NCBI GenBank assembly: GCA_963840445.1
Contig: CAWIZC010000033.1
Location: 51,024 to 115,023, forward strand
Length of the DNA stretch: 64,000 bases
Reading direction: 5' to 3'
From: AWTP1-13 sp963840445
Lineage (GTDB): Bacteria; Pseudomonadota; Alphaproteobacteria; Rhizobiales; Hyphomicrobiaceae
Within the stretch, counting starts at the first letter, position 1. Every line of letters starts with the position of its first letter. Under the pieces are notes generated by a model. The model was not told the DNA's origin and did not search any database. It saw nothing but the letters and a program-made list of their open reading frames with translations. Position numbers and translations under genes: made by a program. Positions 46,501 to 53,787 of this stretch are shown piece by piece.

Positions 46501-46983
46501 GTCGAGCCGGCGTTCGACAAGCCGGGCGACAAGACAAGCGATGGGCGCTTGGCCCGCGACTGGTGCGTGCGCTTGCAGGACATGTATCGGGCCTGGGCGG
46601 CCAAGCGCAACATGCAGCTCTCTGAGATCGCCGGTGAGCGGCCGGGTGATCCACCTTTGCTGCTGGTCAGCGGCTTTGGCGCCCATCGCTGCCTGGCGCA
46701 GGAGGTCGGGTTGCATGTGCTTGACCTCGCCGAGGATGACAAGCGTGGCAGCCGCGCCGCCGCACGCGTCTGCCTGATGGTGACGCCGCTCGGCGACGTG
46801 CCGGCGCACAGGGTGCGCGGCCTGCTGTTGCAGGCCCTGCAGCAGCAGACGCGGCCGCAGAGCATCGTCCGCCGGTACCGGGACGATCCCTCGCCGCTGG
46901 TGCGCAACATGAACGGCAGCGGTCGCACCGGCCGCCTGGACGTCGTCCTGCAGGGCGACTTCGACCTGATCGCCTACGCTTAG
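43582..46983 (+). CDS. Membrane-anchored Clp/Hsp100-type AAA+ protein fused to a GGQ-less RF2-like domain
   Basis: A 1133-residue protein. One helix at residues 3-18 (YLVGILIGLAVGWLLPW) is followed by an uncharacterised helical region to about 280. AAA module 1 has Walker A GDSGVGKT (299-306), but the Walker B position LIWYIPDL lacks the acidic pair, so hydrolysis is doubtful. AAA module 2 is ClpB/ClpA-like and intact: GPTGTGKT (568-575), VILLDEFEKAHANV (633-646), arginine finger in FRPEFQNRLDKVIVF, sensor 2 in MGARPLKRAI. Residues 868-1133 follow RF2: FWSRPDRHR, DWCVRLQDMYRAWAAKRN, VSGFGAHRCLAQEVGLH, and the end VRRYRDDPS...GRLDVVLQGDFD. The SPF motif and GGQ domain are absent. TTG 43582 is the first start after an in-frame TGA. 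Function unknown. Confidence 0.9.
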   Translation: MAYLVGILIGLAVGWLLPWQRIPTLRDWDMRAAASRLRTLLADARKAWRGPGSTVTPQQVEAPASLSAQLHALEGAIQTFSQSLSHPAEFREQAEFKQGVQLLRSPDVPLQTVMQYAVGVNWQLNCVALAALEERADSGHAAPEVVAHFDKLAPFAMYFALRLFLVAHPRPPAGAPAVGAREWWGENPVIPIIFREYFLERERLGDAPEFGASIVTVPDATLPEVRGFLSRLNLSYADRLLDALQGRQQRASIDRVFLTSFGRFWDARSGPDILIEAEAWREGLATACEPSVRSLLLSGDSGVGKTSFLRLLSRQLAADGWEVFEAGNADLMAGQQWFGQLEARIQRTIDELAASKKLIWYIPDLLQVALSGTHQGQAASILDQILPAISSGRLIVWTEASSTGTARLLRLRPALKSALEVVRLEPQTLEETQVLADALVRRLSNELDIVIEAGCVEVAVSTARQYLSTSTFPGAVLDLIKLAVTRGAKAGERIDAAQVIATLAQLTGLPVSILDHQERVNLATLREHFASRVIGQGEAVTAVVERIAMLKAGLNDPGKPIGVFLFAGPTGTGKTELAKVLCEFLFGSVERLIRLDMSEFQTPDSTAKILGSPEAPVATDSLISRVRKQPFSVILLDEFEKAHANVWDLFLQVFDDGRLTDSLGHVADFRHTIIILTTNLGATAHRTSGLGFGTAAADTFSSEQILRAIGQTFRPEFQNRLDKVIVFHPLTRNLMRGILKKELDLILQRRGLKDRVWAVEWEASAQEFLLEKGFSPEMGARPLKRAIDQYVIAPLAATIVEKRFPEGDQFVFMRSDGRAIQAEFVDPNSDATSVGSAWNGASGEPPALSAMMLAPAGTTAEASALDSEYAAIKEMLDAPEWEDLKIAISEPMHAADFWSRPDRHRTLARLALMDRVKAAAGTASSLRERLAKGTRHTGKSSRELVSRLAQQLHLIKEGMRDMREDAPIEVALLVEPAFDKPGDKTSDGRLARDWCVRLQDMYRAWAAKRNMQLSEIAGERPGDPPLLLVSGFGAHRCLAQEVGLHVLDLAEDDKRGSRAAARVCLMVTPLGDVPAHRVRGLLLQALQQQTRPQSIVRRYRDDPSPLVRNMNGSGRTGRLDVVLQGDFDLIAYA

Positions 46984-47108
46984 AGTTGCAGAGACGACGA
47001 TCGCGCGAGTAACAAACCCGCAACCCTGCCATTTTGTAGGCTTTGCTGGAGCCGTGTTGCTTGGCTAGCGTTCTCGGGCCGGGAGCTGGAAAGCCAAGGA
47101 GCCTGCCC

Positions 47109-47360
47109 ATGAAACGCCTGTTCGTCGCCGCCATGCTCGTCGGCCTGCTTGCCGCCGCAGCACACGCCCAGACCACGCCCACCTGCAAGGCCGCCGCCAC
47201 CGAGAAGAAACTGGCCGGTGCGGCGCTGACCTCGTTCTTGAAGAAATGCGAGAAGGACGCGGCGGCCGCCTGCACGAAGGTAGCCACCGACAAGAAGCTG
47301 GCGGGCGCCGCCAAGGCCAGCAACGTCAAGAAGTGCACGAGCGACGCCGTCGGCACGTAG
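47109..47360 (+). CDS. psiF: PsiF-repeat protein
   Basis: Small exported protein of 83 residues. After a signal peptide (FVAAMLVGLLAAAAHAQ) there are two PsiF repeats, each with the pattern KKLAGAA...KKC: EKKLAGAALTSFLKKCEKD and DKKLAGAAKASNVKKCTSD, with a Cys in each unit. In enteric bacteria psiF belongs to the phosphate-starvation regulon, but no Pho-box is evident here. Start at ATG 47109; GGAGCCTGCC precedes it. It follows the AAA+ gene by 125 bases on the same strand. Confidence 0.9.
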   Translation: MKRLFVAAMLVGLLAAAAHAQTTPTCKAAATEKKLAGAALTSFLKKCEKDAAAACTKVATDKKLAGAAKASNVKKCTSDAVGT

Positions 47361-47457
47361 TCGTCGCTCCTATCGAAGCTGTTCACAGACGGCCGGCCGG
47401 GGCTCCTGCCGGGACGGAATCAGATAGCTAGGGTCGCGTTCCAAAGGGGGCGCGACT

Positions 47458-47808
47458 ATGGGCAAAGGGTTGGCAATCGTCGTTTGCGCAGCGCTGACGG
47501 CGATGCTCGGCGGCTGCTCGGATCTAATGCACCGCCAGCCGGTCGCCTCGCTGAAGGACGATATGGCAAAGCCTGCGCATGCCCTGTCGGCGCCCGCCAA
47601 GCCGGAATCCATTAGGGTAGAGTCTACCAAACCCGAGCCTGCCAAAACCGATCTGTCGGTTATTGACCGAGCTAAAGCTGAGCAGGCCGCGCGCTGCGGG
47701 CAACGCCATATCGAGCATGGCAGCGGCACGCTCAAGGAAACCGAAAATGAGAAGCAGCTCGCCGATGGTATCTGCGTTGAGCTGCACAAATACGACTACG
47801 TGCGCTGA
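47458..47808 (+). CDS. Hypothetical lipoprotein
   Basis: A 116-residue lipoprotein with a lipobox LGGC (Cys20) after a hydrophobic leader (LAIVVCAALTAML). The rest is Lys/Pro/Ala/Glu-rich (PAKPESIRVESTKPEPAKTD), a flexible linker, with a short Cys-containing tail (AARCGQRHIEHG...GICVELHKYDYVR) that may hold a disulfide. I recognise no family. Start ATG 47458 follows GGGGGCGCG. It is downstream of psiF and upstream of the DUF1800 gene. Confidence 0.75.
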   Translation: MGKGLAIVVCAALTAMLGGCSDLMHRQPVASLKDDMAKPAHALSAPAKPESIRVESTKPEPAKTDLSVIDRAKAEQAARCGQRHIEHGSGTLKETENEKQLADGICVELHKYDYVR

Positions 47809-47929
47809 GCCAGCCACCGAAGCTGCCTTGAACTGGCCGGCCGCGCACCCAATTTCGCCACCATGGCGGATCAGCCTTTGGCCGATGCCGTGAGCGGGTG
47901 TCGCGCGCGGTGGTCAGGATGCCTTGCAC

Positions 47930-49412
47930 ATGGCGGTCGACTCCAAGCGTGCCTCTGGCTTTCTCGCCTTGAGCCGGTTTGGCTACGGCGCCCGCGGCTC
48001 TTCGAACGACCTCGCACACGCAATCTCCGACCCTCGCGCCTTCCTCAAGGCGGAGTTGGAGGTGCCGGGCATCGCCTTGCTGGAGCGGGCCAGTCTGCCG
48101 GCGACCAAAGACGGCGTTGCAGGCCCTCTATGCCGAGCAGGAGCGCATCCGCCTACAACGTGAGGAAAGGAAGCAGGCGCAGGCGGACGCACCCGGCAAG
48201 CCGTCGGATATGCCTGCCGCCAAAGAACCGCCCTCCGAGGCGATGGCCGGCCAGGACGCACAAAAGCCGGCAGAGGCCAAGCCCATGCGTGCGGAGCCAC
48301 CACTCCCGCAGCAGCTGTTTCGGGCCGACGCGCTCGCGCGGTTTCAGGCCACCGCCGCCTCCGAGGTCGGCTTCGTCGAACGGCTCGTACAGTTCTGGTC
48401 GAACCACTTCTGTGTATCGGCCGCCAAAGGCGGTGCAGTTCGCGCCACGGCCGGATGCTTCGAGCGCGAGGCGATCAGGCCGCATGTGCTCGGGCGCTTC
48501 GCCGATATGCTGCGGGCCGTGGCGGGCCATCCCGCCATGCTGGTCTATCTCGACAATGCCCAGTCGTTCGGCCCCACCTCGATTGCGGGGCAGAGGCGCA
48601 ACCGCGGCCTCAATGAGAACTTGGCGCGCGAGATCCTCGAGTTGCACACACTGGGTGTCGGTGCCGGCTACACGCAGGCCGACGTGACATCCTTGGCGCG
48701 CATCCTGACCGGCTGGACGTTCGCCGGCCGCGAAGGGCGCATCGGCGAGCCGGGCCAGTTCACATTCCTCCCCAACGGCCACGAGCCGGGCGATCATGCC
48801 CTGCTCGGCAAGGTGTACAAGGCCGGCGGCCTCCAGCAGGGCGAGGCTGCCCTCGCCGATCTCGCTCGCCATCCGGCAACGGCGAAGCACGTCGCGCGCA
48901 AGTTTGCTGCCTACTTCGTCGCCGACGAACCTCCCGCGGAACTCGTCGAAAGGCTCACGCGCACATTCGAGAAATCCGGCGGCGATCTCAAGGCGCTGGC
49001 GCTGGCCCTGCTCGAATCGGACGAAGCGTGGAACGGCGAGCGCACGAAACTGCGTTCGCCACATGAATTCCTGATGGCCACCGTGCGAGCGGTGGGCCGC
49101 GTGCCCGAGGACCCCGGCCTGCTGCTCGGTCCACTCGTCGTCATGGGCATGCCGCTGTGGCAGCCGCCGGGCCCCAACGGATGGCCCGATACGGTGGCGG
49201 CCTGGGCAACGCCGAAAGGTATGAAGTCGCGCCTCGACATTTCGGCGGCGGTTGCCGCAAGGCTCAAGGATTCGCTCCACCCCGCCGAGCTGTTGGAGGC
49301 AACACTCGGCGAAGCGGCCTCACGCGAGACACGGCAGGCCGTGACGCGGGCCGAGTCGCGTCAGCAGGCATTGGCGTTGCTGCTCATGTCGCCCGAGTTT
49401 CAATGGAGGTAG
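47930..49412 (+). CDS. DUF1800 domain protein, frameshifted near N-terminus
   Basis: Conserved protein of about 493 residues when rebuilt, member of DUF1800, a family found next to DUF1501 in many proteobacteria and planctomycetes. The N-terminus ASGFLALSRFGYGARGSSNDL is one hallmark. The frame changes near 48111-48115 (one extra G in GACGGCGTTGC) to ALQALYAEQERIRLQ. Then come FVERLVQFWSNHFCVS, NLAREILELHTLGV, RILTGWTFAG, HDH-like NGHEPGDHALLG and KFAAYFVADEPP, and FLMATVRAVGRVP before the end. A Lys/Gln/Ala-rich insert lies at about 60-100. Function unknown. The DUF1501 gene begins 3 bases after its stop. Confidence 0.88.
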
Positions 49413-49415
49413 CCC

Positions 49416-50651
49416 GTGTGGGATTGCTGCCAACTGCCGTCCCCGTCGCGACGCCGGCTTCTCACTGGCGGTGCGGCCATGTTTGCCTGGGCGCAGCTGC
49501 CAAGACTGGCGAGCGCCGCCGGCGCGCGTGATCCGCGCCTGGTGGTCATCGTGCTGCGCGGCGCGCTCGATGGCCTGGCCGCCGTCGCCCCCGTGGGCGA
49601 TCCCGACTATGCCCGACTGCACGGCCAGATCGCCCTATCGCTAGCGGGTGAGCACCCGGCCATTCCGCTCGACACCTTCTTTGCCCTGCACCCGGCCATG
49701 CCGGTGTTTGCGCGGCTGTTCAGGGAGGGCCAGGCCGCCGTCGTACACGCGGCAGCGACCGGCTACCGCGAGCGGTCCCACTTCGATGGACAGGATGTAT
49801 TGGAAAGCGGCTACCCCGCTCCCGGCCATGTTCAATCCGGCTGGCTAAACCGAGCCATCGCCGCCCTGCCCGTGGAAGGCCGTGTCGCCGGCCGTGGCGG
49901 CCTGGCCGTTGGACCATCGACGGCGCTGATCATGCGCGGCTCGGTGCCGGTGCTCGGTTGGGCACCCCAGATCGCCAACGCCGCGTCCGAGGATCTGGCC
50001 GGCCGCGTGCTCGACCTTTACGCGGATCGCGACCCCATCCTGAAGGTTGCGCTCGCCCAGGGGCTCGAGACCGAGCGCATCGCCGCGCGGGAAGGCATGG
50101 GCGGGGCAACTCCAGCCGCCAGACCAAGGGACGCTCTTGCCGGCATGCGCATCACGGCCGAGGGTGCGGCCAAGCTGATGGCTGCTGACGATGGGCCGCG
50201 AGTGGCCGCCCTTGCATTCGACGGCTGGGATACGCACGCCAACGAAGGAGGTGCCACGGGCCGGCTCGCCGAGCTGCTGGGCGGGCTTGATGCCGCATTC
50301 GAAGCCCTGCAGAAGGGTCTCGGCAGCCGCTGGAAGGATACCTCCGTCGTGGCCATCACCGAGTTCGGCCGCACGGCCCGCATCAACGGCACGGTCGGCA
50401 CGGACCATGGCACCGCCACCGTGGCGTTTCTGGCTGGCGGCGCCATCAAAGGCGGGCGCATCATCGCCGATTGGCCGGGCCTGAAGGACGAGCAGCTGTT
50501 CGAGCGACGCGACCTAAGGCCGACCACCGATCTGCGCGCCGTTCTGAAGGGGCTGCTGCTCGAGCAATTCGAGCTAACGCCTGCGCTGTTGGGCGAGTCG
50601 GTCTTTCCCCAATCGGGGGCAGTGCGGCCGATGTCGGGGCTCTGCACCTGA
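49416..50651 (+). CDS. DUF1501 domain protein with Tat signal
   Basis: A 411-residue protein exported by the Tat route: the N-terminus has SRRRLLTGGAAMFAW with a twin arginine. DUF1501 features are VVIVLRGALDGLAAVAPVGDPDYARLHGQI, ATGYRERSHFDGQDVLESG, AFDGWDTHANEGG, VVAITEFGRTARINGTVGTDHGTATVAFLAGGAI and LRPTTDLRAVLKGLL, the alkaline-phosphatase-like metal fold. GTG 49416 starts 3 bases after the DUF1800 stop. The pair is a recognised but uncharacterised exported system. Confidence 0.9.
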   Translation: MWDCCQLPSPSRRRLLTGGAAMFAWAQLPRLASAAGARDPRLVVIVLRGALDGLAAVAPVGDPDYARLHGQIALSLAGEHPAIPLDTFFALHPAMPVFARLFREGQAAVVHAAATGYRERSHFDGQDVLESGYPAPGHVQSGWLNRAIAALPVEGRVAGRGGLAVGPSTALIMRGSVPVLGWAPQIANAASEDLAGRVLDLYADRDPILKVALAQGLETERIAAREGMGGATPAARPRDALAGMRITAEGAAKLMAADDGPRVAALAFDGWDTHANEGGATGRLAELLGGLDAAFEALQKGLGSRWKDTSVVAITEFGRTARINGTVGTDHGTATVAFLAGGAIKGGRIIADWPGLKDEQLFERRDLRPTTDLRAVLKGLLLEQFELTPALLGESVFPQSGAVRPMSGLCT

Positions 50652-50805
50652 CGCGATCCTCCCGGGCCGCTCCTAGGGTGCGTTCCCCCATCGCTATCAG
50701 GGGTAACCCCAATAGGCCATCCGCTCCGGATGATGTCTTCTCGTGCGACGGACTTTTCATTGCGGCCCGGCATCCGGGCCCGGCCGCTCGCACCGGAGGC
50801 TCGCC

Positions 50806-51417
50806 ATGGCTATGCACACCGAAAGCATGCCGTTGTCCATGTTTCTCGGCCACGATCTGCAGGCCCTGGCCCGCAACTGGTGGCTACTTTTTCTGCGCGG
50901 GGTCATCAGTGTCATCTTCGGCGTGCTGGCATTCATATGGCCGGGATTGACCCTACTCGCCCTCACGCTGATGTACGGCGCTTTTGCCTTCGTGGACGGC
51001 GTCCTGTGTCTGACGGCTGCGGTGACCGGCAGCGACAAATCCACGTCGACGGGATGGCTCGTGCTGGTCGGTATCTTGGGCGTCGCGGTTGGTGTTCTTA
51101 CTTTCGCATGGCCGGGGATCAGCGCTTTCACCCTCGTGGTCTTGATCGGCGCCTGGGCGCTCATGATCGGCATTTTCGAGATCGCAGGCGCGATCCGGCT
51201 GCGCAAGGAGATCGAGGACGAGTGGCTGCTGATCCTGTCGGGCATCATTTCCGTGGTGTTCGGTCTTGCGGTCCTGTTCGCACCTGGAACCGGCGCGCTG
51301 GCGCTGATCTGGGCGATCGGCGCCTATGCCATCGCCGCCGGCGTGTTGATGGCGGGCTTTGCCCTGCGCCTCCGGCGGCGTCTTGTCGGGGCAGACCATG
51401 TGCAGGGAAGTCATTAG
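50806..51417 (+). CDS. HdeD family membrane protein
   Basis: A 203-residue membrane protein with six helices in three pairs, the HdeD/DUF308 pattern: WWLLFLRGVISVIFGVLAFIWPG, LTLMYGAFAFVDGVLCL, WLVLVGILGVAVGVLTFAWPG, LVVLIGAWALMIGIFEIAGAIRLR, ILSGIISVVFGLAVLFAPGTG and IGAYAIAAGVLMAGFALRLR. In E. coli HdeD aids acid resistance at high cell density; the family is widespread with unknown function. ATG 50806 (MAMHTESMP); 24 further residues upstream in the frame are not family-like. It stands alone after DUF1501. Confidence 0.9.
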   Translation: MAMHTESMPLSMFLGHDLQALARNWWLLFLRGVISVIFGVLAFIWPGLTLLALTLMYGAFAFVDGVLCLTAAVTGSDKSTSTGWLVLVGILGVAVGVLTFAWPGISAFTLVVLIGAWALMIGIFEIAGAIRLRKEIEDEWLLILSGIISVVFGLAVLFAPGTGALALIWAIGAYAIAAGVLMAGFALRLRRRLVGADHVQGSH

Positions 51418-51810
51418 TTTAGCTGCACAAGATGGTGGGCCACCCCGGGGTTTATGTCGCTGGGTGCCAAGTCCCAGCACACCCATGATCTGCGTGTCAG
51501 CAGACAATCATGGCATAACTGCGGACATCGACCAATCTGTTGTCAGCTGTCCACAAACGGCGATGTGAAAACGAGGTTGCTTGTTGCGGCACTTTTTTGG
51601 CCGCATGGTCGCGGCCGTCGAAGGGAGCGGGGAACCCCTTCGCGGCACGGCTCGAGCGCGACAAACCTTTCGAGCTGCTGTCAGGCTGGGGCGTGGATTG
51701 GGGCGGGCCGGTCCACTTCCAGATCAGTTCGTGGCGTGAACGCAAATGGAGGAGGCCTCCGTTTTTGCGAGTGCATTGTGCTGTGCGTTTTGTTCCAGAG
51801 GGAAAACAGG
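51418..51810. other. Intergenic region before the XRE regulator
   Basis: About 390 bases. I see no supported gene. It holds small hairpins, GCTGGG/CCCAGC at 51459-51478 and TGCGGC/GCCGCA around 51585-51605 (loop ACTTTTTTG), that could end hdeD transcription. The XRE promoter should be in the last third. The base composition is a little less G+C rich than the surroundings. Confidence 0.4.
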
Positions 51811-52347
51811 ATGAAGCGTATCGTTGAGGGTATTGCGACCACGCAGAATGACCGTTCAGCTTGGGTATTGGTCGGTGACCGGCTTCGAGCGCGCCGCGCC
51901 CATTTGGGTCTGGCCATGGAGGCCGTAGCCGAAGACCTGGGAGTCGAGCCTGGCGTTTATGAGCGTTATGAGGAAGGGCGCGACCAGCCGCCCGCGGCAT
52001 TGCTTGCCGAGGCGGCGGGCAAGTTCGGTGTTCCCTTGCTTTGGTTCTTTCAGGACGTCACCGCGCTCGACGCGCAGGACGAAGTCTCGCCCTCCGTCGG
52101 CCAGGCACCGGTTTACATGGTTGCGACTCCGGATGAGCGCGTGCAGTGCATGGCCAATTACTTTCGCCAGCTCGACTTCGCCGGTCAGCAGCATCTGCTG
52201 ACGATTGCCCGGGCCCTGTTTCGGACCAATTGCCAGCCGAGGGGCGAGGTCTTGCAGTTTGGCACCAAGGAGGCGTCGCCGAAGGCTGTGCCGCGTCGGC
52301 TTCGACGCAACTCCAGCCTGAAGAGCCCTTCCCGGAAATCCAATTAG
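51811..52347 (+). CDS. XRE-family transcriptional regulator
   Basis: DNA-binding protein of 178 residues. The helix-turn-helix is GDRLRARRAHLGLAMEAVAEDLGVEPGVYERYEEGRDQPPAALLAEAAGKFGVPLLWFF (about residues 22-80), the Cro/C1 type. The middle third (about 85-135) is a linker, then helical (MANYFRQLDFAGQQHLLTIARALF). The C-terminus is Lys/Arg/Ser-rich (PRRLRRNSSLKSPSRKSN). ATG 51811 follows GGAAAACAGG. It precedes the ParA-FtsZ operon by 483 bases on the same strand and may regulate it (inference from position). Confidence 0.85.
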   Translation: MKRIVEGIATTQNDRSAWVLVGDRLRARRAHLGLAMEAVAEDLGVEPGVYERYEEGRDQPPAALLAEAAGKFGVPLLWFFQDVTALDAQDEVSPSVGQAPVYMVATPDERVQCMANYFRQLDFAGQQHLLTIARALFRTNCQPRGEVLQFGTKEASPKAVPRRLRRNSSLKSPSRKSN

Positions 52348-52424
52348 GCTGTTGGCGGTTCAACAAGCCGGTCGTCGGTGCCGGACGTGAGCCGCTCGCG
52401 CGGCCGCGACGGCACCGCGATTCG

Positions 52425-52476
52425 AAGTCGCGGAGCCGTCGTAACGGGCGTGCCGACCCTCGCGGCTCCGCGACTT
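52425..52476. promoter_or_regulatory. 14-base perfect inverted repeat upstream of the ParA-FtsZ operon
   Basis: AAGTCGCGGAGCCG (52425-52438) and CGGCTCCGCGACTT (52463-52476) pair perfectly around a 24-base loop. It lies between the XRE gene and the ParA gene. It may be the XRE terminator, an operator or a centromere-like site for the ParA-like ATPase. It does not resemble the parS consensus. No T tract follows. Confidence 0.5.
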
Positions 52477-52830
52477 GCGCCCAGCCGGGGCAGTGCGGTC
52501 GCGCCCCGGCCATGCTCGGCCTATAAATCCTGTGCAGCAAACAGGTTTGCTGTTGTGGGATATCCGGCGCGCGTTGCCCTATATATTTATTCCTGCTAGA
52601 CCCATTTGTGACTCGCAGATGTATGTAGCCCGCAGGTCGGCGCGTTCCCAGCTGCCCCTGCATGGCTCAGCGAGTTGGCCGCGGCTCGCACTGTTCTGCT
52701 GGCGAGCCCACGCCGTGTGGCGCATGGCCTGTGCGCCGCGTTCATCCCGTAAATTCACTGTTCGGCCGCGTTGTGGAAGTCGTTCCGGTTGGCTCGCTCG
52801 CACGGAAGCTAACTCCACGGGGGTGGCTCG

Positions 52831-53787
52831 ATGTCCGCAATCGAATTGCCGCGATATGTAGCGCCCGCGATCAACTTCAAGGGTGGCACCGGCAAGACCA
52901 CTGTCGCCATCGCCATTGCCGAAGGACTGTGCCATCTGCTGGGCAAACGCATCCTCATAATCGATTGCGATTTCCAGTGTAGCGCTTCGATCGCGTTGCT
53001 CGGGAGAAGGACGCTCAACGATCTAATTGCGCGGGACGCTACGCTGGATTGCCAGCTGCAAAGGGAGATAGCCGGCGACATCACGGGTCATTTCAGCCAG
53101 GCGGCGGTGCCGGCACGCTACTGCGTCAAGGAGGCATCGGACCTGATGTTCGTCCTGCCGGGCAGTCCCGATATGCCACGGCGCGAGCGGCAGATCCTGG
53201 CGGCCTTTCTATCGGGCACCGACATCCATACGGCCTACCAGAAGGCCTCCGCGCGCATCGCCGAGTTGTATCGGTCGTTGCTGCCGCATTTCGATTTCAT
53301 CCTGATCGATTGCCCGCCCGGTTTGACCTTGTTCTCGGAGGCAGCAATCAAGGCCGCCGATGGGCTCATAATTCCGACGCTGCCGAGCGAAATATCGCTT
53401 GCGGCGGTTGATCACCTGCGCCGCGAAATCTCGAGAAGCCGGCCGGACCGCGAGTTGGAAGACATACTCATCGGCACCGTCATCTCCAAGTTGAGGCCGC
53501 GCAGCGGCGGCGAGCACTACCGCCAGCAAATCAAGTCCATCGAAAACCTACTGGATCGGGCGGCACCCGGCTTCCGCATCCTCAAGCCATATCTGCCCTA
53601 TTGCCGGGAGCTCGAGACGACGACTTGGCGCGACGGAGAGGTGCGCCGCCTGACCTTCGAGGAGCGCTATGGCCAGCTCAGCGCATTGGTCGAGCAGCTC
53701 GTCGACGAATTCACCATCAGATGCGGCGCCCACATGGCCCGCAGCTACCTCAAGAGTCGATCGCCGCTGCGAGCGACCGCGACATGA
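52831..53787 (+). CDS. ParA/MinD-superfamily ATPase
   Basis: Deviant Walker ATPase of 318 residues. It has the ParA signature FKGGTGKTT (16-24, with the extra Lys17), switch I IIDCDFQCSAS (44-53) where the usual Pro-Gln-Gly is changed, and Walker B FILIDCPPG (156-164) followed by the aspartate-containing loop. It has neither a helix-turn-helix as in plasmid ParA nor a visible MinD-type amphipathic tail. In alphaproteobacteria such proteins place division or segregation machines (MipZ, ParA). The gene overlaps that of the FtsZ paralogue by ATGA, so the two are translated together. The nearest named kin cannot be decided by eye. Confidence 0.9.
   Translation: MSAIELPRYVAPAINFKGGTGKTTVAIAIAEGLCHLLGKRILIIDCDFQCSASIALLGRRTLNDLIARDATLDCQLQREIAGDITGHFSQAAVPARYCVKEASDLMFVLPGSPDMPRRERQILAAFLSGTDIHTAYQKASARIAELYRSLLPHFDFILIDCPPGLTLFSEAAIKAADGLIIPTLPSEISLAAVDHLRREISRSRPDRELEDILIGTVISKLRPRSGGEHYRQQIKSIENLLDRAAPGFRILKPYLPYCRELETTTWRDGEVRRLTFEERYGQLSALVEQLVDEFTIRCGAHMARSYLKSRSPLRATAT

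Noticed and set aside
45126..46928. 600-codon open frame on the minus strand over the AAA+ gene
   Set aside because: Antisense shadow of a high-G+C gene; its composition (Ser/Arg-rich) and lack of domain motifs are artefacts, and the plus-strand protein is clearly real.
51545..51560. DnaA-box-like CTGTCCACA
   Set aside because: Two mismatches to the consensus and only one copy, with no AT-rich unwinding region or dnaA/repABC genes nearby, so no origin is called.
51540..51827. 95-codon plus-strand ORF between hdeD and the XRE gene
   Set aside because: No family motif and no good ribosome site; it overlaps the XRE start.
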